Shown here: one piece after another, positions 63,093-64,000 of the stretch
Position numbering within the stretch: position 1 is the stretch's first letter
Layout: every line of letters begins with the position of its first letter
Position numbers and translations under genes: made by a program
The notes under the pieces: generated by a model
The model's database searches: none
The model's input: only the letters and a program-made list of their open reading frames with translations
What the model was told of the DNA's origin: nothing
Origin: Halioxenophilus aromaticivorans
Lineage (GTDB): Bacteria; Pseudomonadota; Gammaproteobacteria; Pseudomonadales; Cellvibrionaceae
Assembly: GCF_042850945.1 (NCBI RefSeq)
Contig: NZ_AP031496.1
Span: 4,030,001 to 4,094,000, forward strand
DNA length: 64,000 nucleotides
Reading direction: 5' to 3'

Positions 63093-63128
63093 TAGGAGGG
63101 GGTCGGGGTAATAGGAGGCGGTCGGTGG
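63090..63128 (+). repeat. Two tandem copies of a 19-nt G-rich unit
   Basis: TAATAGGAGGGGGTCGGGG is followed at once by TAATAGGAGGCGGTCGGTGG. It lies exactly at the break of the IS3 remnant, perhaps a junction of a second insertion. Confidence 0.6.
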
Positions 63129-63305
63129 CCGTAGGCACTAATTCTGGTAAAATCGATGTTTATGGAAATCAGAAATTTGCCATTCAAAATTATCGGACAA
63201 CTACCGCCTTTATATCGATATAACAGAAAACACATATAGGAAACTTTAATTTAATGACAAGAAATAAGATGCTAATCAGACCACCTACCTGAGCTTAGCA
63301 AATTT

Positions 63306-64000
63306 TTGAAACAGCAAAGCCTAGACACCAGTGGATTCGAAAAATACCGTAAGGAAACTTGTAAATAGCTATTTTCGGATTTAATGAATGAAGTTCGTCT
63401 TAGGGTTGGTTTTTGTACAGAGATTGATCTTTTCATTCAGAAGCTTCAGCGATATTTGGCCGTACGGCAGTTTTGATAGAGAGATTACTACACACCCACC
63501 TTCCACAGAATTGGTTTGAGGCATCTGATCCCGGAGCGTAAGAAGCGCTCTACAAATCTCGAGCTATCCGCCGATTTGTCGACATCGATTTAGGCAAAAA
63601 ACCTGTAGAAGTCGAAACCACCATCTGCAAATTTCGCCCACTAAGTTATGACCCTTCATTAGGTGGCGATTTATTTCAGCTAGTGAGTGTGCAGCTCGAG
63701 GAAAATGGTCTCAAGCTGAACCTTGGCACTATCGTGAATGCGACTAATATCGCTGCACCGTGCTTAATGAAAAACAAAAAACGTTAGATTGACCACGACA
63801 TAGACTCTACGCCGACAGCCAACCAGTTACATTTTTTCATGAAGGTGTATGTTGTCGTAGATAGCCAAATGATGCTAATCCATTCCGTCGATATGATTTT
63901 CATGAGAGTTCATGACTTAAAAGTGCTTGCAGATTTATTGCTTTGCAGCGAGAAACGCATCTACTGAATTTCAGCTTATATAGGCCAAAGGGCGCAAATA
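63306..64000 (+). pseudogene. Decayed IS5-family transposase, continues past the window edge
   Basis: Pieces of an IS5-type transposase in order but in broken frames: QQSLDTSGFEKYRKETCK (63312 on), then AIRRFVDIDLGKKPVEVETT and ICKFRPLSYD, GTIVNATNIAAP, HFFMKVYVVVDSQMMLIHS and VLADLLLCSEKRIY, AYIGQRAQ near the end. Several stops interrupt it. The first catalytic Asp of the DDE triad (GTIVDAT in active copies) is Asn. The stretch 63367-63540 is too decayed to align by eye. No terminal inverted repeats could be identified. Confidence 0.8.

Noticed and set aside
63090..63128. CRISPR-like array at the G-rich tandem repeat
   Set aside because: Only two units without spacers; no cas gene in the window.

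Overview
The window is a dense catabolic region from a bacterium of roughly 50% GC. The mix of fused acyl-CoA dehydrogenases, DUF35/thiolase-like pairs, a fused indolepyruvate oxidoreductase, Bcr/CflA and spinster-like MFS carriers and IS5/IS3 relics suggests a gammaproteobacterium, perhaps a marine steroid or terpenoid degrader. That placement is inference; no rRNA, tRNA or phylogenetic marker is present. About 50 intact genes cover about 90% of the sequence. Almost all encode CoA-ester chemistry: 3 acyl-CoA ligases, 6 acyl-CoA dehydrogenase polypeptides, 5 crotonases, 5 thiolase-fold proteins, 5 SDRs, a CaiB-type CoA transferase, 2 DUF35 proteins and a 3-hydroxyacyl-CoA dehydrogenase. Around them sit oxygenases, amidohydrolases, FAH-fold proteins and transporters.

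Layout. 1-6205 (minus): fused acyl-CoA dehydrogenase, cysteine-less thiolase-like protein, two crotonases, hydrolase. 6302-9105 (plus): acyl-CoA ligase and thiolase. 9677-13741: GMC alcohol oxidase/dehydrogenase, aldehyde dehydrogenase, TetR regulator. 13810-22189 (minus): an eight-gene run with two alpha/beta acyl-CoA dehydrogenase pairs, CoA transferase, SDR, thiolase and a zinc-less DUF35 protein. 22416-28994: amidohydrolase, two lipocalin-like paralogues, second ligase, canonical crotonase. 28995-30139: a decayed scar of a DUF7064-like gene joined to the 3' half of a phosphotransferase gene. 30140-40015 (minus): ecdysteroid-kinase-like phosphotransferase, fused indolepyruvate oxidoreductase, two MFS carriers, acyl-CoA dehydrogenase, crotonase. 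40506-48089: hydrolase, MFS carrier, an unusual two-gene Rieske oxygenase, third ligase, ferredoxin, SDR. 48190-55993 (minus): crotonase, VOC protein, two SDRs, thiolase, hydroxyacyl-CoA dehydrogenase, FAH protein, amidohydrolase. 56131-62741: DUF2889 protein, ring-hydroxylating dioxygenase alpha/beta, FAH protein, DUF35/thiolase-like aldolase pair, SDR. 62742-64000: IS3 and IS5 relics.

Likely working scheme (inference): ligases and the CoA transferase make CoA esters of a bulky isoprenoid or steroid-like acid. The fused and alpha/beta dehydrogenases, crotonases, hydroxyacyl-CoA dehydrogenase/SDRs and thiolases shorten side chains. DUF35/thiolase-like pairs may do retro-aldol cleavage as ChsH2-Ltp2 does in steroid degradation. 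The Rieske enzymes, with the 2Fe-2S ferredoxin, attack rings, and the SDR, FAH and amidohydrolase genes process the products. The true substrate cannot be read from sequence.

The two most striking observations are these. First, two overlapping genes (42627-44680) encode Rieske-oxygenase-like proteins with reciprocal defects: one keeps the Rieske cluster ligands but has lost the mononuclear iron site, the other the reverse. Second, a 19-bp palindrome (AACTAAC-N5-GTTAGTT) recurs, perfect or with two mismatches, in three promoter regions and would tie most of 1-28 kb into one regulon.
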